Below, one piece after another: positions 14,906-23,030 of a DNA stretch of 28,162 nt. The notes below the pieces were generated by a model that saw nothing but the letters and a program-made list of their open reading frames with translations, had not been told where the DNA came from and searched no databases. How positions within the stretch are numbered: position 1 is the first letter of the stretch; every line of letters starts with the position of its first letter. The position numbers and the translations under genes were made by a program. Origin of the DNA: JBAPRR01 sp049281195 (GTDB lineage Bacteria > Actinomycetota > Acidimicrobiia > Acidimicrobiales > CAVXTF01); contig JBAPRR010000356.1 in assembly GCA_049281195.1 (NCBI GenBank), forward strand, positions 1-28,162, written 5' to 3'.

Positions 14906-15709
14906 TTATTCCGTGACGGCGTGCAACTTCTGTACGTCACGCCGGGTGATTGCCAGATAGGCGACCAGGCAGGCGATCACGACGGTAAGGATCACACTGA
15001 CCGTTCCGTCTCCCACACCTAAGCCACCTACGGACCCGGGTTTGCCCACCCAGTCGGCGAAAGAAGCGCCCAGGGGCCGCGTTACGACATATGCGAACCA
15101 GAACGATGTGATCGCGTTCCACCGGAAGAATCGGAATCCGATGGCGGGAATCGCGATGATCGCGGCGAATATGAGCATGGACGCAAAGTACCCGAGATGA
15201 AAGGTGGTCGCTGTCAGATCGCCGAGCGCGGTGCCCATCGCGAAGGTCGCCACTACGGCTGCCCAATAGAAGGCTTCACGGCGTGGAGAGTCGATGCTGT
15301 GGATCGACAGGGTCGGCTCGGTCCTGTCCCACACGATGAACACAGCGGCGAGAATGACGGCGTACAGAGTTGTTGACGCGTAGTAGGGAACGCCGAAACC
15401 GGCGTGCAACACATCAGCTGCCATTGTCCCGAATACGCCGACCATGACCACCGCGAACCAGTAGGTCCAGGCCAGATAGTGGCGTTGTCTGAACTGAAGT
15501 ACAAGAGCAATGACGAACCCGACGAACCCGGCCGCAACAGCGGGCACCGGATGCATGACGTGAACCAGGTAGTCGGAGGTGGCTTCTCCCATCGCCGTAG
15601 ACAGACCCTTGATGACCCAGAAGAACGCCGTTATCTCCGGAACTCGCAGAGCTCCCCGCGCGGTGAACGACGACTTCGCATTGGCACTGATGGCCGAAAA
15701 CGTTTTCAT
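14906..15709 (-). CDS. DUF347-repeat membrane protein (COG4705 type)
   Basis: A 267-residue membrane protein with about eight helices in two or more related repeats. The repeat motif appears as FFWVIKGLSTAMGEATSDYL near the N-terminus, as FAMGTALGDLTATTFHLGY in the middle, and as YVVTRPLGASFADWVGKP near the C-terminus. This pattern fits the DUF347/COG4705 family, whose old description mentions amylopullulanase regulation; a metal transport role has been discussed, and I do not assign one. The ATG is preceded by AGGAAG at 8-9 bases, overlapping the response regulator stop. It is the third gene of the kinase-regulator operon and is therefore a likely output or part of the sensing system. Confidence 0.87.
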   Translation of the reverse strand: MKTFSAISANAKSSFTARGALRVPEITAFFWVIKGLSTAMGEATSDYLVHVMHPVPAVAAGFVGFVIALVLQFRQRHYLAWTYWFAVVMVGVFGTMAADVLHAGFGVPYYASTTLYAVILAAVFIVWDRTEPTLSIHSIDSPRREAFYWAAVVATFAMGTALGDLTATTFHLGYFASMLIFAAIIAIPAIGFRFFRWNAITSFWFAYVVTRPLGASFADWVGKPGSVGGLGVGDGTVSVILTVVIACLVAYLAITRRDVQKLHAVTE

Positions 15710-15714
15710 TCGCG

Positions 15715-16419
15715 TTACTTCCTGGTCGTACGCACGGATGAACCGAAGGCGGAGCCGGGCTTGACAAGTCCAGCTTCGTAGGCGAGGACAACCACTTGGA
15801 CCCGGTCACGCACCTCGAGCTTCGAAAGGATGCGCCCAATGTGCGACTTGACCGTCGGGCCGGAGATGAAGAGAGCCTCCGCAATCTCTGAGTTCGACAA
15901 TCCATGCGCAATCGCGCTCAATACTTCGAGCTCGCGTTCTGTGAGCGTGGAGAGCTTTGGAAACTGTTCCGCCCTGTCGGCATCAGACATTGTCGGATTG
16001 CGCGAGTACTCCTCGAGGAGACGCCGCGTCACGCGGGGTGACACCACCGCATCTCCGGACGCAACCGTCCGAACTGCAAATATGAGGTCGGCCGGACGAA
16101 CATCCTTCAAGAGGAACCCGCTCGCTCCGGCCTGCAGTGTGCCGAATGCGAACTCGTCAAGGTCGAATGTGGTCAGAACGAGGACACGGACAAGACTGTT
16201 CTCGCTGACAATGGACCTGGTCGCTTCGATACCGTCAGTTCCGGGCATCCGGACATCCATGAGGACGACATCGGGGGCAAGCTCACGCGCAAGAGCAATC
16301 GCTTCTGCCCCATCGCCAGCCTCTCCGACGACCGATAGATCGTCCTCGGCCTCGAGGATCATCCGGAACCCACGGCGAAGCAGCGGCTGGTCGTCAGCCA
16401 ACAGGACCGTGATACTCAC
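15715..16419 (-). CDS. NarL/FixJ-type response regulator
   Basis: A 234-residue two-component response regulator. The receiver domain (residues 1-120) has the acidic pair Asp9/Asp10, the phospho-acceptor Asp55 in VVLMDVRMPG, Thr in VLTTFD, and Lys in FLLKDV. The LuxR-type helix-turn-helix is at about 155-215 (LTERELEVLSAIAHGLSNSEIA, FISGPTVKSHIGRILSKL). The GTG at 16419 overlaps the kinase stop by 4 bases (GTGA), so it is preferred to an in-frame ATG at 16479 inside the kinase gene. It is certainly the partner of the kinase, and the DUF347 gene begins 5 bases after its stop. Confidence 0.95.
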   Translation of the reverse strand: MSITVLLADDQPLLRRGFRMILEAEDDLSVVGEAGDGAEAIALARELAPDVVLMDVRMPGTDGIEATRSIVSENSLVRVLVLTTFDLDEFAFGTLQAGASGFLLKDVRPADLIFAVRTVASGDAVVSPRVTRRLLEEYSRNPTMSDADRAEQFPKLSTLTERELEVLSAIAHGLSNSEIAEALFISGPTVKSHIGRILSKLEVRDRVQVVVLAYEAGLVKPGSAFGSSVRTTRK

Positions 16420-17696
16420 GCTGACGTCCTCGAACGCGCGGGCGTCGAACGGGCGGAAAGCGTGGTGGACACCGACCAACCCTGGTCGGCAATGTGCCCG
16501 GCGTCCAAGGTCCCTCCGTGGAGCGCAGAACGCTCGCGCATGCCTTCTATCCCGCTCCCGTCGGAGGAACGGCGACGCAAGGTTTTCGTGCCGTCATCGA
16601 CCACCTCTACCTTCAGCTCGGGATAGTCGTACGAGATGGTGACCCAGGCGTGGTTAGCCGATGCGTGCCGCATGGTGTTGGTGAGGGATTCCTGAACGAT
16701 CCGATAGACGGTGAGCCCTAGGGCAGCTTCGAGCGGGAACGGTGTGCCTTCGAACCTGAGGGCCACATCGAGCCCGGTCGCAGTCACTCGCTGGATGAGC
16801 TCCCCGACCTGATCGAGAGTCGGTTGAGGCGAAAGCGTACCCATAACGCCGTCGGCCTGGGAGTCCTCTCTAAGCACTCCGAGCATCGCCCTCATGTCCG
16901 AGAGAGCGTGGCGACCCACCTCTGACACTTCGAGCATCGCTCCGGCGCTCGCATCCGGATCGCTCCTGTTTACAACCGCCGCAGCGTCAGCAAGCGTTAT
17001 AACGACGGAGAGACTGTGCGACACGATGTCGTGCAGTTCCCTGGCGATCCTCGTTCGCTCTGCGTTCGCAGAGATGACAGCCTGTTGATCGCGCTCTTCC
17101 TCCAGCCTGCGCGTGCGCTCATCGAGCCACCAGAGATAACTACTCCCAGACGCGACCGTCAGACTGGTGAAGAGTCCTCCGACAACCAACGCGGAAAGAA
17201 AGAAGACCGAGCGCGCGACCGTGCCGGCAGGCTCCCATTTTACGGACGCCATGATCGCCCCGGCTTCGAGAATCACCGAGCAGGCGATCGCCCGGATCCG
17301 CTCATCGTGAGCGGCCACCGAGTACAAAGCGACAAGAAGACCAACGTCTCCGATCAACTGGTAATTGAGAACCCACTGGACGAGAGCGAACACACTCATG
17401 AGCAAGAAGACTTCGGTGGGACGAGTGCGGCGAAGGATCAGTGGAGCCAGTATTGCAACCTGGATCAACGTCTCTGAGACCGTCGCCGAAGGAAATCGCC
17501 ACAGCCAGCAGGTGGAAACGAAGATGAGGAGGAGTGTGACTATCGAGTCTGCGGTGAGGGGGTGCCAACGGGAGAGTTTGCGGGCGAATTCGAACAACCC
17601 CCTCGAGGCCCCCTCTGCGTTCATCCCGCGTATCGAGTCAGTGCCAATCGGACGATACATGGACATCAATGATGCCCGCTTAGGAGCTTGATGCAT
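16416..17696 (-). CDS. Sensor histidine kinase, HisKA_3 type
   Basis: A membrane histidine kinase of about 426 residues. The N-terminal half has some five membrane helices (among them SIVTLLLIFVSTCWLWRF and VFFLSALVVGGLFTSLTVA) with very short external loops, so the stimulus is probably sensed in or near the membrane. A coiled segment (DERTRRLEEERDQQA) leads to the phospho-acceptor His222 in RIARELHDIVSHSLSVV. The ATPase motifs are IVQESLTNTMRHA and VEVVDDG, then SGIEGMRERSALHGG. The start is uncertain: ATG 17696 is used, TTG 17708 and ATG 17660, 17654 or 17621 also fit, and none has a strong ribosome binding site. Its stop overlaps the response regulator start. An inverted repeat at 17748-17791 lies upstream. 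Confidence 0.92.
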   Translation of the reverse strand: MHQAPKRASLMSMYRPIGTDSIRGMNAEGASRGLFEFARKLSRWHPLTADSIVTLLLIFVSTCWLWRFPSATVSETLIQVAILAPLILRRTRPTEVFLLMSVFALVQWVLNYQLIGDVGLLVALYSVAAHDERIRAIACSVILEAGAIMASVKWEPAGTVARSVFFLSALVVGGLFTSLTVASGSSYLWWLDERTRRLEEERDQQAVISANAERTRIARELHDIVSHSLSVVITLADAAAVVNRSDPDASAGAMLEVSEVGRHALSDMRAMLGVLREDSQADGVMGTLSPQPTLDQVGELIQRVTATGLDVALRFEGTPFPLEAALGLTVYRIVQESLTNTMRHASANHAWVTISYDYPELKVEVVDDGTKTLRRRSSDGSGIEGMRERSALHGGTLDAGHIADQGWSVSTTLSARSTPARSRTSA

Positions 17697-17747
17697 CTGC
17701 TGATCCAATCCAAGGTCGGTCCCATTTATGAATTCATGGTTGCCGAA

Positions 17748-17791
17748 TGCCTGGTCATAGGCCCAAATCTAAGGGCCCTACGACCCAGGCA
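17748..17791. repeat. Long imperfect inverted repeat in divergent region
   Basis: The arms begin TGCCTGGTCATAGGCCC (17748-17764) and end GGGCCCTACGACCCAGGCA (17773-17791), with the 8-base loop AAATCTAA. About 15 base pairs form, with one mismatch and two single-base bulges. It sits 50 bases upstream of the kinase start and 140 bases before the plus-strand membrane gene. It could be a regulator binding site or an RNA hairpin in a leader; on the plus strand it is followed by TGATTTCTTT, which gives it a weak terminator look. Confidence 0.6.
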
Positions 17792-17932
17792 TGATTTCTT
17801 TACAGAAATTTTCGTTCTCTGGAAGCATCCTTTTAGGCCATCTTGACCCTTTAGTCTTTCTATTTCCGGGTAAACCTCACAACCACGGTTTAGATAGCCG
17901 GTCCAATTGCCGAGACTCAAACGACTGGAACG

Positions 17933-18454
17933 ATGACGACCGAGATGAAGAGCCTTCTCAAACTGATCAGACTGGACTTCGCGCCCAAACATCGGCAGCC
18001 ATCGGCGATCCGTTTGACGATCGCGATAGCAATCTCGATCGGAGGATCCCTCGGGGCCGATGCCGTGTTGGTCGCGATCGGCACCCGCGTCTTTCCTTCC
18101 ACTAAGGGCTACGTTCATTTCCAATTCTCCGACTACGGAAAGCTCACGATCATCGGAGTCGTGATCGCCTGCATCGGATGGCCGGTTGTCACAAGGATCA
18201 CATCCTCACCGCGATGGGTGTTTCTGAGGCTTGCCGTACTTACGACCATCGTCTTATGGGCTCCTGATCTCTGGATCCTCTACAAAGGCCAGCCGGCGAA
18301 GGCCGTCGGTGTCCTCATGGTCATGCACCTTGCGATCGCACTGGTCACGTACAACTCGCTCGTTCACATTGCGAATGTGAGCGAGCAGGCGAATGGTCAA
18401 CCGCCAGGAATCGGTCCGAACGCCGAATCGCGAGCCAACCTCGATGAACGATGA
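17933..18454 (+). CDS. Four-helix membrane protein (DUF6069-like)
   Basis: A 173-residue membrane protein with four likely helices: IRLTIAIAISIGGSLGADAVLVA, LTIIGVVIACIGWPVV, LRLAVLTTIVLWAPDLWILY and VGVLMVMHLAIALVTYNSLV (each split from its flanks). Layout and the last two helices resemble, from memory, DUF6069 proteins of actinobacteria, whose function is unknown to me. The ATG at 17933 is used; there is no strong ribosome binding site, and ATG 17945 is an alternative. The stop overlaps the next small ORF by 4 bases. The gene is divergent from the kinase operon, so the regulator encoded there might also control it. Confidence 0.82.
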   Translation: MTTEMKSLLKLIRLDFAPKHRQPSAIRLTIAIAISIGGSLGADAVLVAIGTRVFPSTKGYVHFQFSDYGKLTIIGVVIACIGWPVVTRITSSPRWVFLRLAVLTTIVLWAPDLWILYKGQPAKAVGVLMVMHLAIALVTYNSLVHIANVSEQANGQPPGIGPNAESRANLDER

Positions 18455-18663
18455 CCCTATTGCAGCCTGAATACATCGATCCCGAGGATGAAGTTCGGTA
18501 CCCGAAAATCATACTTTCGGATGACAGCTTCCGGTTCCCGCCATCACTACTGTCGATTGCGGACGAGTTCATCGCTCTTCGCCACACACAGCGGCCTGAG
18601 CAGAGCTCTCCCACCGAGCGCTTCTGGTTCCCTGGAAGCCAAAGCCATCGAGGGTGGAGATGA
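18451..18663 (+). CDS. Small ORF, 70 residues, coupled to the membrane protein gene
   Basis: I do not recognise this protein. It starts MTLLQPEYIDPEDEVRYPKI and has a mixed composition with several aromatic residues and no membrane helix. Support for coding comes from its ATG overlapping the stop of the upstream gene by 4 bases (ATGA), the absence of odd codon runs, and its own stop overlapping the next start in the same way. Two other frames are open here, including a longer one starting at 18488 whose translation is rich in Ser, Arg and His and looks non-coding. Confidence 0.5.
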   Translation: MTLLQPEYIDPEDEVRYPKIILSDDSFRFPPSLLSIADEFIALRHTQRPEQSSPTERFWFPGSQSHRGWR

Positions 18664-18755
18664 CCCGACCGCTGGTCTCCACCTTCGGTGGCCCTTGGTC
18701 CCCGCCGTCTCCCGAGTTGCTCAGCACAGACTCCTCCGATGCTCGATCTCGGTGA
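18660..18755 (+). CDS. Possible 31-residue ORF in a coupled chain
   Basis: A tiny reading frame (MTRPLVSTFGGPWSPPSPEL and on), rich in Pro and Ser. It is supported by GGTGGAG directly upstream, a 4-base overlap with the previous stop (ATGA), and a 4-base overlap of its stop with the following GTG (GTGA). It could instead be a linker that once joined its neighbours if frameshifts have split a longer gene. No function can be proposed. Confidence 0.35.
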   Translation: MTRPLVSTFGGPWSPPSPELLSTDSSDARSR

Positions 18756-19027
18756 CCGATACCCCGAGCAATATCGGCTCAGGCGAACACGAAGCGGATT
18801 GGTCGAGCGCCGGAATCGAATCCGATCATGCCGACGCGTGGAGGTACCGGGGATTCTCCTTGGCTGAAGCCTTGGTTTGGCTCGAGACCCAGTGGGTCTT
18901 CGATCCACAGATTGCTTCTGAGTGGCGTGATGCCGGATTTGGCCCCAAGGAAGCAGACCGGTGCGCCGATGCCCACCTCACTCCGGCGGAGGCAGCCAGA
19001 CGCTTCCGCCCACCAAAGAGCAAGTAG
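18752..19027 (+). CDS. Small protein, 91 residues, with AGFxPxEA-like helical motif
   Basis: The C-terminal two thirds look clearly coding: WRYRGFSLAEALVWLETQW, then WRDAGFGPKEADRC and HLTPAEAARRF. This is a repeat of short helices of the form W-x-x-x-G-F-x-P-x-E-A seen in various actinobacterial proteins of unknown role. The GTG at 18752 overlaps the stop of the 31-residue ORF (GTGA), which decides the start; a longer frame from 18488 is in phase but its extra N-terminal part looks like a shadow. There is no Shine-Dalgarno motif, so coupling is likely. It is the last ORF of the chain, 92 bases before the PadR gene. Confidence 0.6.
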   Translation: MTDTPSNIGSGEHEADWSSAGIESDHADAWRYRGFSLAEALVWLETQWVFDPQIASEWRDAGFGPKEADRCADAHLTPAEAARRFRPPKSK

Positions 19028-19061
19028 GGCCCCCTCAGGTCAGGATCAGGGATCCCACCCA

Positions 19062-19104
19062 TTGACTCTGGCTGCTCCATGAGTAGCATACTGAGTATGT
19101 TACT
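19062..19104 (+). promoter_or_regulatory. PadR operator palindrome overlapping a promoter
   Basis: Bases 19082-19104 form an 11-base inverted repeat around one central G: left arm AGTAGCATACT, right arm AGTATGTTACT, with only one mismatched pair. A -35 box TTGACT (19062-19067) and, after 16 bases, a -10 candidate TAGCAT (19084-19089) place the palindrome over the -10 region. The PadR gene starts 16 bases after the palindrome. PadR-family repressors commonly bind such sites at their own promoters, so autorepression of the PadR and ABC transporter operon is likely. Confidence 0.8.
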
Positions 19105-19119
19105 GATTCGGACAGACCG

Positions 19120-19701
19120 GTGAGTGTCAAACATGCGCTGTTGGCGCTTCTGAGCGACGGCCCCAAGTACGGCCTCCAGCTCAGGCAGGAGTTCGAAGCT
19201 CGAACCGGTGAGGTGTGGCCCCTCAACATCGGGCAGGTGTACACGACCCTGCAGCGACTCGAGCGCGACGGCCTCGTCGAGTCGGACGAGAACGGGGAGG
19301 AAGGGCCGAAAAAGGACTTCCACATCACCGGGGAGGGTTCGAGTGAGCTCACCGCGTGGTTGTGCACGCCTCCGGACCTCAGCTCCCCACCGCGCGACGA
19401 GCTCGTGATCAAGGTGTTGATCGCGATGGAAGTGCCCGGGATCGATATCAGAGACATCATCCAGGTCCACCGCCGCTACGTGATCGAGGTCATGCAGCAG
19501 TGGACACGCCTGAAGGAGGACGAGAAGGACTTCGACCTCAACTTCGCACTCGTGGTGGACGCCGAGCTCTACAGGCTGGATGCCGTCGTCAAATGGCTCG
19601 ACACCGCCGATGGACGCATCAAGCGCGCCGGGGTCGATCCGGTGAAAGCACCTTCAGGATCCCTACCCCGACTTCGCAGAAAGGTTGGAGTCAAACGATG
19701 A
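19120..19701 (+). CDS. PadR-family transcriptional repressor
   Basis: A 193-residue regulator. The N-terminal winged helix covers residues 1-80: HALLALLSDGPKYGLQLRQEF, then PLNIGQVYTTLQRLERDGLV and KKDFHITGEGSSELTAW. The C-terminal part (about 95-180) is the long helical dimerisation domain of the Vir_act_alpha_C type. Members repress multidrug or antibiotic exporters and respond to small hydrophobic ligands. The GTG at 19120 is chosen because the alignment starts here and the operator lies just upstream; the ribosome binding site is poor. The stop overlaps the ATPase start by 4 bases, so it forms an operon with the transporter it probably controls. Confidence 0.94.
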   Translation: MSVKHALLALLSDGPKYGLQLRQEFEARTGEVWPLNIGQVYTTLQRLERDGLVESDENGEEGPKKDFHITGEGSSELTAWLCTPPDLSSPPRDELVIKVLIAMEVPGIDIRDIIQVHRRYVIEVMQQWTRLKEDEKDFDLNFALVVDAELYRLDAVVKWLDTADGRIKRAGVDPVKAPSGSLPRLRRKVGVKR

Positions 19702-20417
19702 GCTTTTTGGAATTGCAGCAGGTCTCCAAGGTGTACGGCGACGGGTCGAATGTCGTGAATGCCCTCCAGGGAGTCGACCTGTCCGTCGATGCGGGACAAC
19801 TGGTTGCCGTCATGGGTCCGAGCGGATCGGGCAAGAGCACGCTGCTCACCATCGCCGGGAGTCTGGAGGAACCAACGAGCGGCGAGGTCCTGGTTGGGGG
19901 CACGGCACTTTCGGGCATGTCGCGCAACCAGAAGGCCCGTCTTCGTAGGCGTTCGATCGGATACGTATTCCAGGACTTCAACCTTCTTCCCGGTTTGACG
20001 GCGGTGGAGAACGTTTCGCTCCCGCTCGAACTCGATGGGCTCGCCTCGAGAAAAGCCAGGGCTACCGGAATGAAGACGTTGGCGGAGCTCGGCCTGTCGG
20101 ATCGCGCTGACCATTTCCCTGATCAGCTCTCGGGTGGAGAACGGCAGAGAGTGGCCATCGCGCGCGCCGTCGTCGGTGACAGACGCTTGCTTCTCGCGGA
20201 CGAACCCTCCGGGGCTCTCGACTCCGAGAACGGAGAAGCCGTCATGAGACTGGTGCTTGCGGCTTGCCATCGTGGAGTCGCTGCCGTCGTCGTAACCCAC
20301 GACGCTCAGCTGGCCTCGTGGGCCGATCGTGTCGTCTTCATACGCGACGGCCGCATGATCGACCAGACCGAGGAACGCAAACTGGAGTCGCTTCTCACGA
20401 ACGGATCGGACGGGTGA
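19698..20417 (+). CDS. ABC transporter ATP-binding protein, MacB/LolD type
   Basis: A 239-residue ATPase. Walker A is GPSGSGKST (about residue 39), the Q-loop is in GYVFQDFNLLPGLTAVENV, the signature is QLSGGERQRVAIARAVV, Walker B is LLLADEPSGALDS, and the switch His is in VVVTHDAQLA. These belong to the LolD/MacB/FtsE branch that works with FtsX-like permeases. ATG 19698 overlaps the PadR stop, and the stop overlaps the permease GTG (GTGA). The pair probably drives extrusion or mechanotransmission at the membrane, not ordinary uptake. Confidence 0.96.
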   Translation: MSFLELQQVSKVYGDGSNVVNALQGVDLSVDAGQLVAVMGPSGSGKSTLLTIAGSLEEPTSGEVLVGGTALSGMSRNQKARLRRRSIGYVFQDFNLLPGLTAVENVSLPLELDGLASRKARATGMKTLAELGLSDRADHFPDQLSGGERQRVAIARAVVGDRRLLLADEPSGALDSENGEAVMRLVLAACHRGVAAVVVTHDAQLASWADRVVFIRDGRMIDQTEERKLESLLTNGSDG

Positions 20418-22960
20418 CAGCCACGCTCGATCGACCGCTCACCGGCATTCAGCTCGTCGCTGGCGACGATGGCGGGATCCCTGCTCGTCGTGCGGTAATC
20501 CGATGGGCATGGCGCCTGTTTCGCAGGGAGTGGCGCCAGCAGTTCCTGATTCTCGCCTTGATCACGGTTGCGGTCGGAGCCACCATTGTCGGATCTGCCG
20601 TAGCGACGAACACACCCCCCTCCAAGAGTTCAGGCTTCGGCACGGCCCAGGACTCGGTGTCGTTCACGACCTACGACGCGCATACGGCGAGTGTGATTGC
20701 AAGTTTGGAACGCCGCTTCGGACGCGTAGACGTCATCGAGAACCAGAACGAGACGATTCCGGGATCGATCGACACCTATCAGCTTCGAACCCAAAATCCG
20801 CATGGACCCTTCGGTGCGCCGATGCTCTCCCTCGTCTCGGGACGGTTCCCTTCGGGCGCCGGCCAGGTGGGCGTAACGAGTGGGGTTGCGTCCGCATTCC
20901 ACTTGACGGTGGGATCCAATTGGCTGGTCGGCGGTCTCGATCGCCGGGTGGTGGGTATCGTCGAAAATCCGCAGAGCCTGCTCGACGAGTTCGCGCTTGT
21001 CGTACCGGGGCAGGTGACAAACCCCAGTTCGGTCACGGCATTGTTCGATGCACAGGGGGTGCCTTTGAGCGCGATCGGAAATGACACGCAGACCCCCGCT
21101 TCGGTCGCCCAGTCGAATCCGATTAATCCCGAGACGATCTCGCTAGTGGCGCTCGCCCTCGGCATGCTGCTCATCGCCCTCGTTTCGATCGGCGGCTTCA
21201 CCGTGCTGGCACAACGTCGCCTCCGATCGATCGGGATGCTCGAAGCGACCGGCGCGACAGATAGCCATGTCCGTCTGGTCGTCAGAGCGAACGGCACGGT
21301 CGTCGGCGCGCTCGGGGCGATCCTCGGCCTCGTACTAGGGCTCATCGTCTGGCTCCTCTATCGCCCCAGTCTCGAACAGAGTGCTCACCACGTGATCGGG
21401 ATGTTCGCGCTCTCGTGGACCGTGGTGATCGCGGCGATGGTGCTCGCAGTCCTCGCCACCTACTTCGCGGCGTCGCGTCCCGCGCACGCGATCATCAAGG
21501 TGCCAATCGTCCAGGCGCTGTCGGGCCGACCCGCGCCACCCCGTCAGATCCACCGCTCAGCCCTGCCCGGCATCGTGTTTTTGGTTCTCGCCTTCCTGCT
21601 GCTCGGATATTCGGGCGGCACGAATAGCGGCAAGGGAAGTGGAGGTAGCCCGGAGCTTCTGTTGGGGATCGTCCTCCTGATCCCCGGGCTCATACTTCTC
21701 GCGCCGTTCTTCCTTTCGCTGACATCTCAGCTTGCTCATCGGGTTCCAATTGCTGCGCGACTGGCTCTACGCGATCTCGCCCGGTATCGGGCCCGCTCCG
21801 GCTCCGCACTGGCCGCGATCAGCTTGGGCGTGCTCGTCGCGGTGATCGTGATACTCGCCGCTTCTGCCCGCTACGGAAACGTCCTCGACTACGCGGGTCC
21901 GAACCTTTCGGCGAACCAACTCCACCTCAGCACCGCCAACCCACCACCAGGCCAGCAGATCGTCAGAGCGAACGGCAAAGGCCAGCTCGTTCCGGTCACC
22001 AACCTACCTGTGGAAACCGCAACTCTCGCCCAACTCAATGCCAGCGCCGAGCGAATCGCAAAAGGACTCGGCGCGCAGCTCATCACACTGGTGTCGCCGA
22101 ACATTGGATTGAACGGCGCGCAGGGCGGTCGAAACTGGGACGGAGCCATCTATGTGGCGACGCCGCAGTTACTCAAAGCGTTCGGGATCACCCAGTCTGA
22201 GGTCAATCCAAATGCCGACATTTTGACCTCGCGTCCTGGCCTGTCTGGCGTGTCGGGCCTTCAACTCGGCTACGGAAGCGGAGCCGACGGTAAGGGCCAG
22301 GACGGCACGGCACCGCGATGCTCCGCAGCAACTCAGTGCCTCGCCAACCCGGTCATCCAAGAGATCGGAGCTCTCCCGACCGGAGTCTCGGCGCCGAACA
22401 CCGTGATCACCGAGCACGCGATGCGCGAGTTCCATATCACTACGACCACGACGGACTGGCTCGTCCAAGGCACTCAGGCATTCACGGCGTCGCAGATCAG
22501 CAACGCGGAGGAAGCTGCGTCGAAGACGCAGCTCTCGGTCGAATCGAAAAACGATGAGCCCTCCTCCTACGAGGTGATCAACTGGGCGACGCTGCTCGGG
22601 ATCGTGATCGCCTTGGGAGTACTCGGCATGTCGGTAGGCCTCGTGCGAAGCGAGTCCGCCAGCGATCTCCGCACGCTCGCGGCGACGGGAGCGTCGAGTT
22701 ACACGCGGCGCACGGTTACAGCAGTGACGGCCGGAGCGCTCGGCTTCCTGGGGGCACTCCTCGGCACGTTCGGAGGTTACGTCGGGATGATTGGCTGGCT
22801 ACGAAGCAACTCCTTGAATGGGGGAATCTCCGCTCTCGCCAACATTCCGGTGACAGACCTGTTGCTCATTCTCCTCGGCATGCCGGCGTTCGCAGCGATT
22901 GTTGGTTGGATCCTTGCGGGGCGGCAGCCGGCAGCGATCGGTCATCAGCCGATTGAGTGA
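20414..22960 (+). CDS. FtsX-like ABC transporter permease, 848 residues
   Basis: A large permease with two FtsX-type cores. There is an N-terminal helix near residue 40 (FLILALITVAVGATIVGSAVA), then a periplasmic-type domain of about 180 residues, three helices (ALALGMLLIALVSIGGFTVLA, GAILGLVLGLIVWLL, VVIAAMVLAVLATYFAASR), two central helices, another helix (AAISLGVLVAVIVILAASA), a second external domain of about 220 residues, and three final helices ending FAAIVGWILAG. This ten-helix design is standard for long FtsX exporters. The GTG at 20414 overlaps the ATPase stop by 4 bases; an in-frame start further up would lie inside the ATPase gene. The substrate is unknown; lipids, peptides or an antimicrobial are all possible. 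Confidence 0.93.
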   Translation: MTATLDRPLTGIQLVAGDDGGIPARRAVIRWAWRLFRREWRQQFLILALITVAVGATIVGSAVATNTPPSKSSGFGTAQDSVSFTTYDAHTASVIASLERRFGRVDVIENQNETIPGSIDTYQLRTQNPHGPFGAPMLSLVSGRFPSGAGQVGVTSGVASAFHLTVGSNWLVGGLDRRVVGIVENPQSLLDEFALVVPGQVTNPSSVTALFDAQGVPLSAIGNDTQTPASVAQSNPINPETISLVALALGMLLIALVSIGGFTVLAQRRLRSIGMLEATGATDSHVRLVVRANGTVVGALGAILGLVLGLIVWLLYRPSLEQSAHHVIGMFALSWTVVIAAMVLAVLATYFAASRPAHAIIKVPIVQALSGRPAPPRQIHRSALPGIVFLVLAFLLLGYSGGTNSGKGSGGSPELLLGIVLLIPGLILLAPFFLSLTSQLAHRVPIAARLALRDLARYRARSGSALAAISLGVLVAVIVILAASARYGNVLDYAGPNLSANQLHLSTANPPPGQQIVRANGKGQLVPVTNLPVETATLAQLNASAERIAKGLGAQLITLVSPNIGLNGAQGGRNWDGAIYVATPQLLKAFGITQSEVNPNADILTSRPGLSGVSGLQLGYGSGADGKGQDGTAPRCSAATQCLANPVIQEIGALPTGVSAPNTVITEHAMREFHITTTTTDWLVQGTQAFTASQISNAEEAASKTQLSVESKNDEPSSYEVINWATLLGIVIALGVLGMSVGLVRSESASDLRTLAATGASSYTRRTVTAVTAGALGFLGALLGTFGGYVGMIGWLRSNSLNGGISALANIPVTDLLLILLGMPAFAAIVGWILAGRQPAAIGHQPIE

Positions 22961-23010
22961 AATCTCCCAAGAGGAGACACGTAAGTGGCTCTTCCCAGCC
23001 AGCGTGTCGG

Positions 23011-23030
23011 CTTGCTCTTCGGCGAGCAAG
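23011..23030 (+). terminator. Perfect hairpin after the FtsX permease gene
   Basis: CTTGCTC and GAGCAAG pair perfectly (7 bp) around the loop TTCGGC, 50 bases after the permease stop. No T-run follows directly, so it would be a weak intrinsic terminator at best; the next T7 run is about 35 bases further on. It might also stabilise the mRNA end. Confidence 0.4.

Noticed and set aside
17726..18124. 132-residue minus-strand ORF upstream of the histidine kinase
   Set aside because: Lies opposite the membrane gene, with no family resemblance, and spans the inverted repeat.
18345..18908. 187-residue minus-strand ORF
   Set aside because: Very arginine-rich low-quality translation opposite better-supported plus-strand genes.
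18488..19027. Single 179-residue plus-strand ORF
   Set aside because: Its first 88 codons give a Ser/Arg/His-rich translation that looks like a shadow; only the part from the GTG at 18752 looks coding.
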